A DNA stretch of 64,000 nt from Branchinecta lynchi (taxonomy: Eukaryota > Arthropoda > Branchiopoda > Anostraca > Branchinectidae). Below, piece by piece: positions 12,437 to 22,299 of the stretch. The notes under the pieces are model-generated. The model was not told the DNA's origin. It ran no database searches and saw only the letters and a program-made list of their open reading frames with translations. The number at the start of each line of letters is the position of its first letter. Within the stretch, counting starts at the first letter, position 1. The translations under genes were made by a program, and so were the position numbers. The stretch spans positions 317,501 through 381,500 of the forward strand of contig JAKZAP010000017.1 in the NCBI GenBank assembly GCA_023053575.1, read 5' to 3'.

Positions 12437-12552
12437 GAGGTGTACACCGGTGGCGGAGAGAGAGCAACCCCTCGGACCGGATAACTACATGACGCAATTG
12501 TCTGGATTAAATATTATTTGTTTAGGATCCCATCGAAACCTTTGGTCTTGTT

Positions 12553-12865
12553 TATTTTCCTTGTCCCGTCACTGAGGCGGAATAGAAGAGTTTCATTCAT
12601 CCAAATTATCTCCATACAATACGGCATTGCACTGTTGCCATGGGCCTCGGGCTATCTTGCAATAAATATCATCTCCCAATTTGGACCATTTTCTCCGTAA
12701 AGCTCCGTAAGCTTTCCGACCTAACAAATATTTATCTAGATAGTGTAATTTTGTATTTTGTCACTTCCGGAAATTCTGAGTAATATCAACCCTACCGTTA
12801 TCATTCAAGTGGCGTGTACATAGATAAATGTTTAGAATTACGAAGGAGCCTGATTGTTTGTTATA
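12553..12865. other. Unassigned spacer between two family A copies
   Basis: No repeat family or coding signal recognised in 12553-12865. Confidence 0.4.
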
Positions 12866-13930
12866 TTTTTGGGATCCCAAAACGTAAGTGGAGGGATACC
12901 TATAACATCGAAAAGTTGTCCGTCTGTCCGTCCGTCTGTAAGCACGATAACTCTCGAAGGGAATGAGATATTTTGATGAAACTTGGTGTGAGGATTCGTT
13001 GGGTCGTCGGACCAATCAAGTTCGTAGATGGGCTTTGTAGCCCAACATTTAGGGGTGGGGGAGGGGTTTCAAATTAAGGGGCAAACAAAATATTTTGAAA
13101 CAGCTAATGTGATAGTCCATTATGGGATAAGAAGACATGCTGAACACGATGGTGAAAACCATTTTGTCATCGAACATGTAGTTCGCCCGGAATCCGGCCA
13201 AAACCGGAAAGTTTGTTAAACATAAAAGTTTTATTTGAAGTTGATTAGATGTTCGAATTATGGGTAAGAAGAGATGCTGAAGACGATGATGAAAACCATT
13301 TTCTCGACGGACAAGTAGTTCGGCCGGAATCCGGCCCAAACCGGAAAGTTTGTTAAAATTAAAAGTTGAAGTTGAATAGATGTTCGATTTAGGGCAAGAA
13401 GACATGCTGAACACTTATGTGAAAACAATTTTCTATCCGGACATGTAGTTCGCCCGGAATCCGGCCAAAACCGGGAAATTGGTAGAAGTTAAAGTTTTAT
13501 TTCTAGTTGATTAGATAACCGATTTAGGGGTAAGAAGAGATGCTGAATCCGTGTGTGACAATCATATTTTACCCGGACATATAGTTCGACCGGAATCCGG
13601 CTGGAGTCGGAAAATTTGTTATAAGTTAAATTTTATTTGAAGTTGATCAGATGTTCATTATTGGGGAAAGAAGATACTCTGAGTTCAATTTTGAGCTTTC
13701 TTTTTTTCGCCGGACAATTAGTTCTGGAGTTTGGCCGAAATCGGGAAATTGGCGGTAGTGGCAGGAAGTTTTTCTCAGATGATTAGCTATTTGGCCTTAA
13801 TCTGTTTCTGAATTTTAATTGTAAAAATGTTCAAGGAGTCTGGCGATGACTGGATCTGGCTAAGACAAGACCCAGTTGTCTGGATCAGATATTGAATTTT
13901 TGGGATCCTATCGAAACCTTTGGTCTTGTT
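12866..13930 (-). mobile_element. Family A element, full length
   Basis: Bounded by TTTTTGGGATCCCAAAACGT (12866) and TGGGATCCTATCGAAACCTT followed by TGGTCTTGTT (to 13930). On the minus strand the order is: 5' end CAAGACCAAAGGTTTCGATAGGATCC, a GATCCAGACAACTGGGTC block, about four repeat units of about 135-147 bp (each with GGCCGGATTCCGG and AGCATGTCTTCTTACCC), a block with CCCCTCCCCCACCCCTAAAT, AAGTTTCATC, then GACG/GACA microsatellite and the palindromic 3' end. No coding capacity. Confidence 0.85.
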
Positions 13931-14588
13931 GTATATGGGCTTTTGATTGTCATCAACTGTGCAACTGGCGACCGGATTTAAGGAAAGCAGGGATTCTCTT
14001 TAGGTACACAGCAAGCAAAACAGGATCAGTTAGAACATGCTGAAGTTTGTTTATAAGTGGAGGGGCCTATGACTTCGTAAGAGTTGTCCGTCAGTCACCC
14101 AACGATAACTCTCTAAGGGAATAATATATTCTGATGAAACTTGGTGTGAGGATCATTGGTTCGAGGGACAGGTCAAGTTCGTAGATGGGGATCTGTACTC
14201 CTACATTTAGGGGTGGGGGGTTCGAATTAAGGGGCGAACAAAATAATTTTCAACACCTAATGGAGATTTAGGGGATTTAGGGGTAAGAAGAGATGGTGAA
14301 CATGTGTATCGACCATTCTCTCACCGGACAAGTAGTTAGCCTGGAATTGACCAAAACCGGATAATTTGTGAAAAGTAAAAGTTTTACGTGAAGTTGTTTA
14401 GTAGTTCGATTTGGGGGTAAGAAGATATGCTGAATCCGATATGACAATAATGTTTAGATCCGGACATGTAGTTCGCCCGAAATCCGGCTAAAACCGGAAA
14501 ATTTGTTATACGTAAAAGTTTTATCTGAAGTTGATTAGAGGTTCGATGTAGTGGTAAAGAGGAATGCTGAACTTATTTTTTAGCTTTA

Positions 14589-14828
14589 TATTCCAACAAT
14601 GTTTTCAACGGATACGTCAGCTACGATTCTTCATCAGCGATATTTCGGCCCTTCTTGGCAAGGGTCCTGGTCAGGCTTTCAGTCAGGCTTTCAGTCTCAA
14701 GAGGACTGAAAGCCTGACGAGGACCCTTGCCAAGAAGGGCCAAAATATCGCTGATGAAGAATCGTAGCTGACGTATCAGTTGAAAACATTGTTGAAATAA
14801 ATTTTCAAAGTCAGCTTGGGCTCAAAGA
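14589..14828. mobile_element. Penelope-like retroelement fragment, near-perfect palindrome with about 15-bp target duplication
   Basis: Arms 14596-14696 and 14703-14795 are inverted copies of one about 95-bp sequence; the left arm carries an extra 12-bp duplication of a TCAGGCTTTCAG-type motif. A tail (GAAATAAATTTTCAAAGTCA) follows the right arm. The family A host is duplicated on both sides (TTATTTTTTAGCTTTA at about 14573 and TATTTTTTTTAGCTTTAG at about 14830), so the insert made a target duplication of about 15 bp, as retrotransposition does. The arms contain hammerhead-like cores. Copies are at 23683, 28720 and 41310. Assignment to Penelope-like elements rests on the ribozyme resemblance, not on a protein. 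Confidence 0.6.
14714..14748 (+). ncRNA. Hammerhead-ribozyme-like motif, probably inactive
   Basis: CTGACGA (14714-14720) is followed by the stem-loop GGACCCTTGCCAAGAAGGGC and then CAAAATATC where GAAA is expected. The CUGANGA half of the hammerhead core is intact but the GAAA half is altered. In the mirror arm on the minus strand (about 14690-14645) the GAAA half is intact but CUGANGA reads CTGACCA. So each arm has lost one conserved core position. Confidence 0.5.
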
Positions 14829-15267
14829 ATATTTTTTTTAGCTTTAGTTTTTTGATATACCAAGTAGTTCATCCGGAATCGGGAAGCCTAAACAGAAAAT
14901 TTGGCAGAAGTAAGGAAGGAAGTTTTGATCACTTTCGTCAAAGTAGAAATGAAGTATAGGGGTAAATACACCTGCTGAACCCATTTCTGAACTTCATATT
15001 CTCAGATGATTAGTCATTGGCCGTAGTCTGTTTCTGGATTTCAATAACAAAACTCTACAAGATCTACAAAATCCGATTGTCTGGATCAAATATCAAATTT
15101 AACACCAGACAAGTTTATGAGTTTGCAGTTACATTTTGACAAGTTAATCATTAGGCAATTTGTCTTGCATAGGTCAACGCAACAGTTATTTACACAAGAA
15201 ATAGGTAATAAAATTCAAGCCTTGAAAGACGAAAGACCAAATAGTTCAAGCAATACCTATAAGAAAA

Positions 15268-18176
15268 CAAGAGCTACGAGCTCATATGGCACTTGTACGA
15301 GTAGGCTGTACAAGAAAGTAGATGAGAACGTCACAAAATACACCCGCCATCCACAAAGGCGGTTCGGAAATAGAAATAGGATATTTAGTTTCACTCATTT
15401 CTGAGCAGTTCCGGTATCGTCTCGATTGTCTGTAGCAAATGCACATGACTGTTCAAACTTTCATCCCAATAAATCCATTTGTTTGATCCCTAGACGTGCT
15501 ACACGATTTCCGGTACTCACTCTATCTCCACCTACCGTGGCCGAATCTGGTTCGGAATAAAAAAAAATCGACCACCTAAAGCATCTTCTTTTATACCATC
15601 TATCAAGTTTCACTCGAATCTGAGCATTTTTGGAAAGTTCCGGTACCCCCCCCCCCTCCCACCAACGATGTCGGAGCCGGTTCGGGCCCAATCTCTTAAT
15701 TCCCTGTTCCTGTCCATCAAGTTTTACTGAAATTGGAGCATAGCCTATCTGCAAGTTTCCAGTCCCCCCCCCCACCTTGACCGAATCCGGCCCGGACGCC
15801 AAATAACAAATCTAGGCCGCATAAACTCGGCACTGTCGAATTTGCATCTCATTCGGTCCATCCGTTTGGTTATGTGCATGTCAAAAGTCCCCCCACCCCC
15901 AATTCCCCTAATCGTGGTCGCATATGGTTCGAACGCATGTTTTACATGTCGAGGCCATCGATTCGTATCACCCATGAAGTTTCACTCGAATCAGACCACT
16001 CGTTTGCAATTTATAGAAGTCGATTTCCATATTTTCTCTTCTCTTGCTCCACAAAAAATGCTCGGATCTAGGAACGGAAGTTTCCGGGGGTATGTTGTGT
16101 CAGGTTCTTAAGTCAAGATAATTCGGGTCGCTAATATGCCTGCAAAGTTTCGTTGTCGTTTTACATCTGGAACTATTCTAACTCACGACTACCGGAATTC
16201 CAGGAAACCCCCTCCAACTCCCCCCACAGAGCCCCGAAACCATCTGGCTCCGTCAATTTCATCTAGGCCTAATGCTTGTTCCATCCATTAAGTTTCGTCC
16301 CAATCCCTCTGCTTTTAGAGTTTCTTGAGTTCCCCCCCCCCCATCCCCACAGGTATTGGACCCAACCCGGACGTGACACTGAACGTCCGAGGCGATAGCT
16401 CACCAGACAAGTTTCATTCAAATCCGATCACCTGTTCAAAAGTTATACACGCCACTAGATTCCGGACTCCCCATCCACCCACTCCCCCCACGATGGTCGG
16501 GTCGGGGAAACGGCTGTTCTCAAGTCAATCTGTTCGGATCCCTGACATACCTGCCAAGTTTCATCGCCCTAGGACATCAGGAAGTATGCCGAAGTCACGG
16601 GATCGCTAGAAATCCGGACCCCCACCCCAACTCCCCCACAGTGCACTGATCCGGTCCGGTTATGTCAATGACGTGTCGAGGACCTGTGCTTGTTTTTCCC
16701 ACCAAGTTTCATCCCGATCCCTCCACTTTAAGCGTTTCTCAAAATTTCCGGTTCCCTCCTCCAACTCCCCCCAGTGTCATCGGATCCGGTCCGGTTATGT
16801 CAATGACGTGTCTAGGACCTGTGCTTGTTTTTCCCACCAAGTTTCATCCCGATCCCTCCACTTTAAGCGTTTCTCAAAATTTCCGGTTCCCTCCTCCAAC
16901 TCCCCCCAGTGTCATCGGATCCGGCCCGGATTTAAAGTGAGGTGTCTGAGACACGAGGTCATCCTAAATACCAATTTTCATCAAGATCCGATCACCCGTT
17001 CAAAAGTTATGCATGCCACTAGATTCCGGACTCCCCATCCACCCACTCCCCCCACGATGGTCGGGTCGGGAAAACGGCTGTTCTCAAGTCAATCTGTTCG
17101 GATCCCTGACATACCTGCCAAGTTTCATCGCCCTAGGACATCAGGAAGTATGCCGAACTCGCGGGATCGCTAGAAATCCGGACCTGTGCTTGTTTTTCCC
17201 ACCAAGTTTCATCCCGATCCCTCCACTTTAAGCGTTTCTCAAAATTTCCGGTTCCCCACCCCAACTCCCCCACAGTGCCCTGATCCGGTCCGGTTATGTC
17301 AATGACGTGTCTAGGACCTGTGCTTGTTTTTCCCACCAAGTTTCATCCCGATCCCTCCACTTTAAGCGTTTCTCAAAATTTCCGGTTCCCTCCTCCAACT
17401 CCCCCCAGTGTCGTCGGATCCGGCCCGGATTTAAAGTGAGGTGTCTGAAACGCGAGGTCATCCTAAATATCAATTTTCATCAAGATCCGATCACCCGTTC
17501 GCAAGCTAAAAATACCTCAAATTTTGGCTTCACCCTCCCTCCACTCCCCCCCCCCCCCCAGATGGTCGAATCGGGGAATTGATGATTTCCTATTTAAGCT
17601 GGTCGGGTCCGAGTTCCATCGTCCCAGCACATCAGGAAGCACGGAACTCGCGGGATCACTACAAATTCGGACTTCTCCCCCCCCCCCCCCAACTCCCCCA
17701 AAGTGAGAGGATCCGTTCCGGTTATATCAGTCACGTATCTAGGACTTTTGCTTGTACTTTCCACCAAGTTTCATTCGGATCCCTCCACTCTAAGTGTTTT
17801 CCAAGATTTCCGGTTTCCTCCTCTAACTCCCCCCAGTGTCACCGGATCCGGTCTGGATTTAAAATGGAGGGTCTGAGACACGAAGTCCTTCCATGTATTA
17901 AGTTTCATTAAGATCCGATCACCCGTTCGTAAGCTAAAAATATCTCATTTTTCCTATTTTTTCCGGATTCCCCCTCCCTCCACTCCCCTCCAGATGGTCG
18001 GATCGAGGAAGCGACAATTTCTAATTTAATCTGGTCCAGTTCCTGATACGCTTGCCAAGTTTCATCGTCCTAGCTTATCTGGAAGTGCCCGAACTAGCAA
18101 AACCGGGACCGACAGACCGACTGACGGACAGAAATTACAATCGCTATATGGCACTTGAGTAAGCTCAAGTGCCATA
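15268..18176 (+). mobile_element. Family B element, longest copy (2.9 kb)
   Basis: Starts CAAGAGCTACGAGCTCATAT at 15268 and ends in a perfect hairpin at 18147-18176, arms TATGGCACTTGAG/CTCAAGTGCCATA with a 4-nt loop. The interior is about twenty diverged minisatellite units, mostly 110-160 bp apart, each with AAGTTTCAT(C/T) plus a C-rich tract. A higher-order duplication is obvious in 16650-17440, where GTTATGTCAATGACGTGTC and the next about 130 bp recur at about 16656, 16795 and 17295. Just before the 3' hairpin is GACCGACAGACCGACTGACG. Long proline-rich frames here are products of the repeat, not genes. Confidence 0.9.
16600..17540 (+). repeat. Recent tandem amplification inside the long B element
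   Basis: Near-identical units containing CCACCAAGTTTCATCCCGAT at about 16702, 16837, 17204 and 17336, and a second near-identical block containing TCAAGTCAATCTGTTCGGAT at about 16518 and 17083. Identity is much higher than between other B units, so this expansion is younger than the element. Confidence 0.85.
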
Positions 18177-18800
18177 AAAACCTGGCGTGGAATTCTGACA
18201 AACACAGATTCAAGGCATTTTTCCTGTAGATCCACGCATTTCGCCCAGATTTCCGGGCTGCAGCACGAGATTAGAACACTTTATTACCTGGATTATCGGA
18301 CAAATTTTCTCTGTTTTTTTTCTTAAATTCCCGGGTAGTATTCAGGAATTCTAGGCACTTCGCTGAAATTCCAGACAAGCCGGATTTCTACGCCTCTTCT
18401 GTAATTCCAGGATAACAGTCATTTATTCCAGGAACTTGGTTAAAAATCCAGAGAGGTCTGGATTTTTAGGCTAACACTTTTAATGCTCACGAATAAATGG
18501 CAACGATTCATAATGCCCATGGCTCAAAATGCCCACGGTTCGAAACGCCCACAACATGCGCCCACGGTTCAGAATGCCCACGACTAAATTATTTGAGGCG
18601 TAAGTCCGTGGTAAACTGGAACTTGTGATGAGTGAGATAAAAAGGAGCAGACAGAAGATCAGCATGGTGATAATCGTATGCTGAACCGTATAATCTTAAT
18701 TATAGTGTAAGCCTACCACCTTGCAAATATGAAATATACGACCGCAAAATCTAGCTGAACCTTATCGATTGCAAAATACTGCCAACAAAAGTCATCGTGG
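18177..18800. other. Unassigned, with a short GCCCACGGTTC repeat
   Basis: 18512-18583 holds four to five imperfect copies of GCCCACGGTTCRAAATGCCC. A small hairpin of TAAAAATCCAGA/TCTGGATTTTTA is at about 18439-18466. No coding signal. Confidence 0.5.
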
Positions 18801-19851
18801 AACAAGACCTAAGGTTTCGATGGGATGCCAAGAATCTCATATTTGATCCAGACAACTGGGTCTTGTCTTCACCAGATCCAGTCTTCGCCAGGCTAATCAT
18901 TAGAGAAAACCCAGTTCAAATATACCTCTATAAGCCATATCTATTTTGACGAGACTGAACGAAACTTCCTGCTTAATTTCTGCCAATTTTCCTGTTTCGG
19001 CCGAATCCCAAGCGAACTACTTGTCCAGTAAAAAAAGAAAATTCAGAATCGAATTCCGGCAACTCCTTATCCCTATAAAGAACATCTAATCAATTTCAAA
19101 TAAAACTTTAGCTTCTAAAAAAAACGGTTACAACCAGATTCCGGACGAATTATATGTCCAGTACTAAAATGATATTTATATACAGACTCAGCGTCTCTTC
19201 TTACGCCTAAATCTGTCATCTAATCAGCTTCAAGTAAAACATATTACTTTATACATATTTTTCGGTTTTGGCCGGATTCCGGTCGAATTAGTTGTCCGGG
19301 CAGAAAATGCTTTTCACATAAGTGTTTAGCATGTCTACTTACCCCTAAATCAAACATTTAATCAACTTCAAATCAAACTTTTACTTTTAACCAACTTTCC
19401 GGTTTATGCCGGACAAACTCTTCGTCCGGCGAGAAAATGGTTTTCACCATCGTGCTCCATGTTTTCTTACCCCTAAATCGAACATTTAATCAACTTCAAA
19501 TGAAACTTTTACTTTTAACCAACTTTCCGGTTTTTGCCGGATTCCCCGCGAACTACTTGTCAGACGAGAAAATGTTTTGCATATTCGTGTTCAGCACGTT
19601 TTCTTACCCCATAATCGACTATCACATCATCTGTTTAAAAAATCTTTCATTTGCCCCTTAATTTAAACCCCTACCACACCCTTAAATGTAGGGCTACATA
19701 GCCCATCTACGAACTCGACCTTACTCTTGACCCAAAGAGTCCTCACACCAAATTTCATCAAACTATATCATACCCTTCGAGAGTTATAGCGCGCACAGAC
19801 GGACAACTTTTGCGATGTCATAGGTCACTTACGCTTTGGGATCCCAAAAAC
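18801..19851 (+). mobile_element. Family A element, full length
   Basis: Starts AACAAGACCTAAGGTTTCGA, GATGGGATGCC, and ends TTTGGGATCCCAAAAA at 19850. Same block order as the other A copies. The GACG microsatellite is reduced to CAGACGGAC. Confidence 0.85.
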
Positions 19852-20577
19852 ATTTTCAAGTTCAACAATCCGGCCTGAGGTCCAACCTTTTCGTGGAAAC
19901 CACACAGGTTACCTTACCAAATCGGCATGCTAGGCTAATCGTTCTTCCGCAACATAAATAGGTAGAGACTGTAGGCTATGCTTTGTTCCAAAAATACTTC
20001 CACTAGACTTCTGATGATCCTCCCTGTCTCGGAAGTCAAACATCTCGCACAAAAGAACCAAGGGGACGAGAAGTTCGAGGAAAAAGAAAAATGGGAGCAC
20101 TCAAGGCTATGAAGATAAGGACCCTACGATTGGGATGAAAACCTTAGCAGTCGGTAAATACAAGAGCATTCAGCCGAAAGAACAAATATAACCCCATGGA
20201 CTTGCAACGAGAGGGCGAGTCGATTTGCTATAAGACTTACAGCTTAATCCAGAGTATAAATGAATACTTCCGCTAGCTGTAAAGCAAGCTAGCAAATTCG
20301 CAAAGCGGCTTCGCGAAAAGGTGCATAATTTTTCCGCACCAGTTTAAGCGCTATAGAAACCTAGACTGCTTTCTGGAGATTACTTCCGGGATGCTAATGT
20401 AAAACTCCACGCCAAGTTGACATGAGCAAAATTAGCATTAGCAAAAATATCGCAATCGTAATTTGATCGAGTTACCCATCCACACTCTAATAAACAAATT
20501 CTTATATAATAAATTTCATAATAAATTATGTTGCAAACATAACTATTATAAATTTTTTTAATTAAGAATCGGAAGTC
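19852..20577. other. Unassigned
   Basis: No repeat family or exon recognised. Includes a short inverted CTAGC/GCTAG motif near 20273-20295. Confidence 0.35.
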
Positions 20578-21231
20578 ACTTTGAAGTCACTTTTTCCGGT
20601 TTTGGCCGGATTCCGGGCGAAGTACTTGCCCGGGTAGAAAATTTGTTCACACAAGTGTTCAGCATGTCTTCTTACCCGTAAATCGAACATCTAATCAACT
20701 CCAAATAAAACTTTTACTTTTAACAAACTTTCCGGTTTTGGCCGGATTCCGGGCGAACTAATTGTCCGACGAGAAAATGGTTTTCACCATTGTTTTCAGC
20801 ATGTCTTCTTTTCTCTAAATCGAACATATAATCAACTTCAAATAAAACTTTAACTTTTAACAAACTTTCCGGTTTCTGCCGGATTCCGGGCGAACTACTT
20901 GGCCGATGACAAAATAGTTTTCACCGACGTGTTCAGCATGACTTCTTACCCCATAATAGACTATCACAGTATATGTTTAAAAATATTTCATTTGCCCCTT
21001 AATTTAAACCCCCTCCCCCACCCCTAAATGTAGGGCTACAGAGCCCATCTATGAACTTGACCTTACTCTTGAACCAAAGAATCCTCACACCAAGTTTCAT
21101 CAAAATATTCCCTTGGAGAGTTATAGTGCGCACAGACGGACAGACGGACGGACGGACAGACGGACAACTTTTACGATGTCATAGGTATCCCGCCACTTAC
21201 GTTTTGGGATCCCAAAAACATTTTGTTAGAT
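20578..21231 (+). mobile_element. Family A element, 3' part only
   Basis: Begins inside the unit array at CCGGTTTTGGCCGGATTCCG and continues to the 3' end TTTTGGGATCCCAAAAA at about 21220. Unit starts (TCCGGT) are at 20595, 20731 and 20878, giving periods of 136 and 147 bp. The 3' microsatellite GGACAGACGGACGGACGG is well preserved (21135-21165). Confidence 0.85.
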
Positions 21232-21420
21232 CCAAAGTCAAACTAGGATTCCATCCTCCCCATGTCGGGCGCTTCCAACCGGCGTCGTTAGATGACCCAG
21301 CGGTCGGATTGAGTCATGGCTCCATCTTGGGTCTTGGGTGTGGGGGTTCTAAACGTTGCAAGTGCTAGAATGCTTATGATATAACTCCTTTAAAGAGCAT
21401 GTCAGTCACAAGCCCGCCAC

Positions 21421-21663
21421 TTGTGCTCCATTGCAAAAATAAGAATCTCGACCACTTCCAGGAGTTCAAGTACCGTCCCAGCCGGTTTGACTGTGATGGA
21501 GAGAAAACGACCGAGATCAAAATGTAGAAGGTACCCTTATAAGTTAAAACCTATTTGGAACAGAAGCAAAGGTCGGATGCGACTGAAGCTACGCCTCTTC
21601 AACAGCAATGTCCTTTCAATGCTTCTAGAGACAAGTAAGTGCTGGAAAATAAACACAGCTTGA
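21421..21663 (+). pseudogene. LINE C-terminal remnant (RTE-like)
   Basis: The frame includes LKLRLFNSNVLSMLLETSKC followed by WKINTA, close to the LRLFNSNVLSxLLYGxECWK block that RTE-type LINE proteins carry after the RT domain. Only about 35 residues are convincing; the upstream part of the frame is not recognisable. No other domain is adjacent. Confidence 0.5.
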
Positions 21664-21989
21664 AAAGAGGATTATCACATTTGAAAATATTTACCTTAGA
21701 AGATCTTTAAAATAACCTGGCAAGAAAAGTCAGCAACACAGAAGTACCCAAAACAAGTGCGCAAGGGCCCAGACGTGGAGTGTGGAAGTAAAATGTTTGT
21801 CACAATTTATATGCAAACAGCTTTAGAACCAAGACATTTCACATCCCAAATAACCCAACAAGTATTGAAATAACCTAATTTGAAATCATCCCACTTACAA
21901 ACCGCAAGTACAAATCCAATGAAATGCTGAAGATCTTGCACGAACAGCTTGAGCCAGTCCGACCCTTTAAACCTCTTTTCACGCAGTAG

Positions 21990-22170
21990 TAAAGCAGGAA
22001 GTTTCGGTCAGTATCGTCAAAATAGATATGGCTTATCGAGGTATAGATAGATAGGTATACAGAATATCTGAACTCGGTTTTCTCTGATGATTAGCCAGGC
22101 GAAGACAAGACCCAAATGTCTGGATCAGATCTTAGATTTTTGGGATCCCATCGACACCTTTGGTCTTGTT
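21990..22170 (-). mobile_element. Family A element, 5' end fragment
   Basis: Minus-strand A start: TTTTTGGGATCCCATCGACA plus CCTTTGGTCTTGTTT at 22138-22170, preceded by the GACCCAAATGTCTGGATC block. Confidence 0.75.
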
Positions 22171-22299
22171 TCACACGTGTCCATGAGTTTTGGAGTACGC
22201 CGCATTGTCTTATTGGTTGCTGTTACACATCTGCGTCTATACATACACATCCACAAGTATACAAGACTTGAACTCAAGACATGTCATAGACAAACGTAA

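Larger units (their letters stand above)
10166..12474. mobile_element. Element E: 2.3 kb DNA transposon-like element with 13-bp TIRs and 8-bp target duplication
   Basis: The termini CGAGGGGTTGCTC (10166-10178) and GAGCAACCCCTCG (12462-12474) are perfect inverted repeats. The flanking octamer GACCGGAT occurs at 10158-10165 and 12475-12482, a perfect 8-bp target duplication. GTGTACACC lies inside each end (about 10192 and 12440). Eight-bp duplications are typical of hAT and P superfamilies. No transposase is visible, so it is non-autonomous. Inside are GGTGCC-rich minisatellites beside both ends, a decayed B copy and an ATCGATAT satellite. It lies in a family A element, so it is younger than that copy. 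Confidence 0.85.
7759..12552 (-). mobile_element. Family A element split by two later insertions
   Basis: The 3' end of the family (TTTTGGTATCCCACAACGTA) starts at 7759 and the 5' end (reverse complement of CAAGACCAAAGGTTTCGATG) finishes at 12552. The A sequence runs in three pieces: 7759-8829, 10134-10165 and 12475-12552. Comparison with the uninterrupted copy at 12866-13930 shows the pieces are contiguous in the ancestor: AATTTTAATAGTAA at 8829 joins AAAATGTTCCGGGACTCT at 10134, and AAGACCGGAT at 10165 joins AACTACATGACGCAATTGTC at 12483. The interruptions are a B element and element E. Internal units are about 135-147 bp. Confidence 0.8.
14045..15110 (-). mobile_element. Family A element, ends eroded, interrupted by a Penelope-like fragment
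   Basis: Same unit order as 12866-13930, starting in AAGTGGAGGGGCCTATGAC and ending in TTGTCTGGATCAAATATCAA; both GGGATCCC ends are missing or mutated. 14589-14828 is a foreign insert. Confidence 0.75.

Noticed and set aside
16325..17582. Overlapping proline-rich open frames repeating a KFHPDPSTLS-type motif
   Set aside because: They are translations of the family B minisatellite in several frames at once; the motif follows the DNA unit AAGTTTCATCCCGAT, and no start, splice or domain signal supports a protein.
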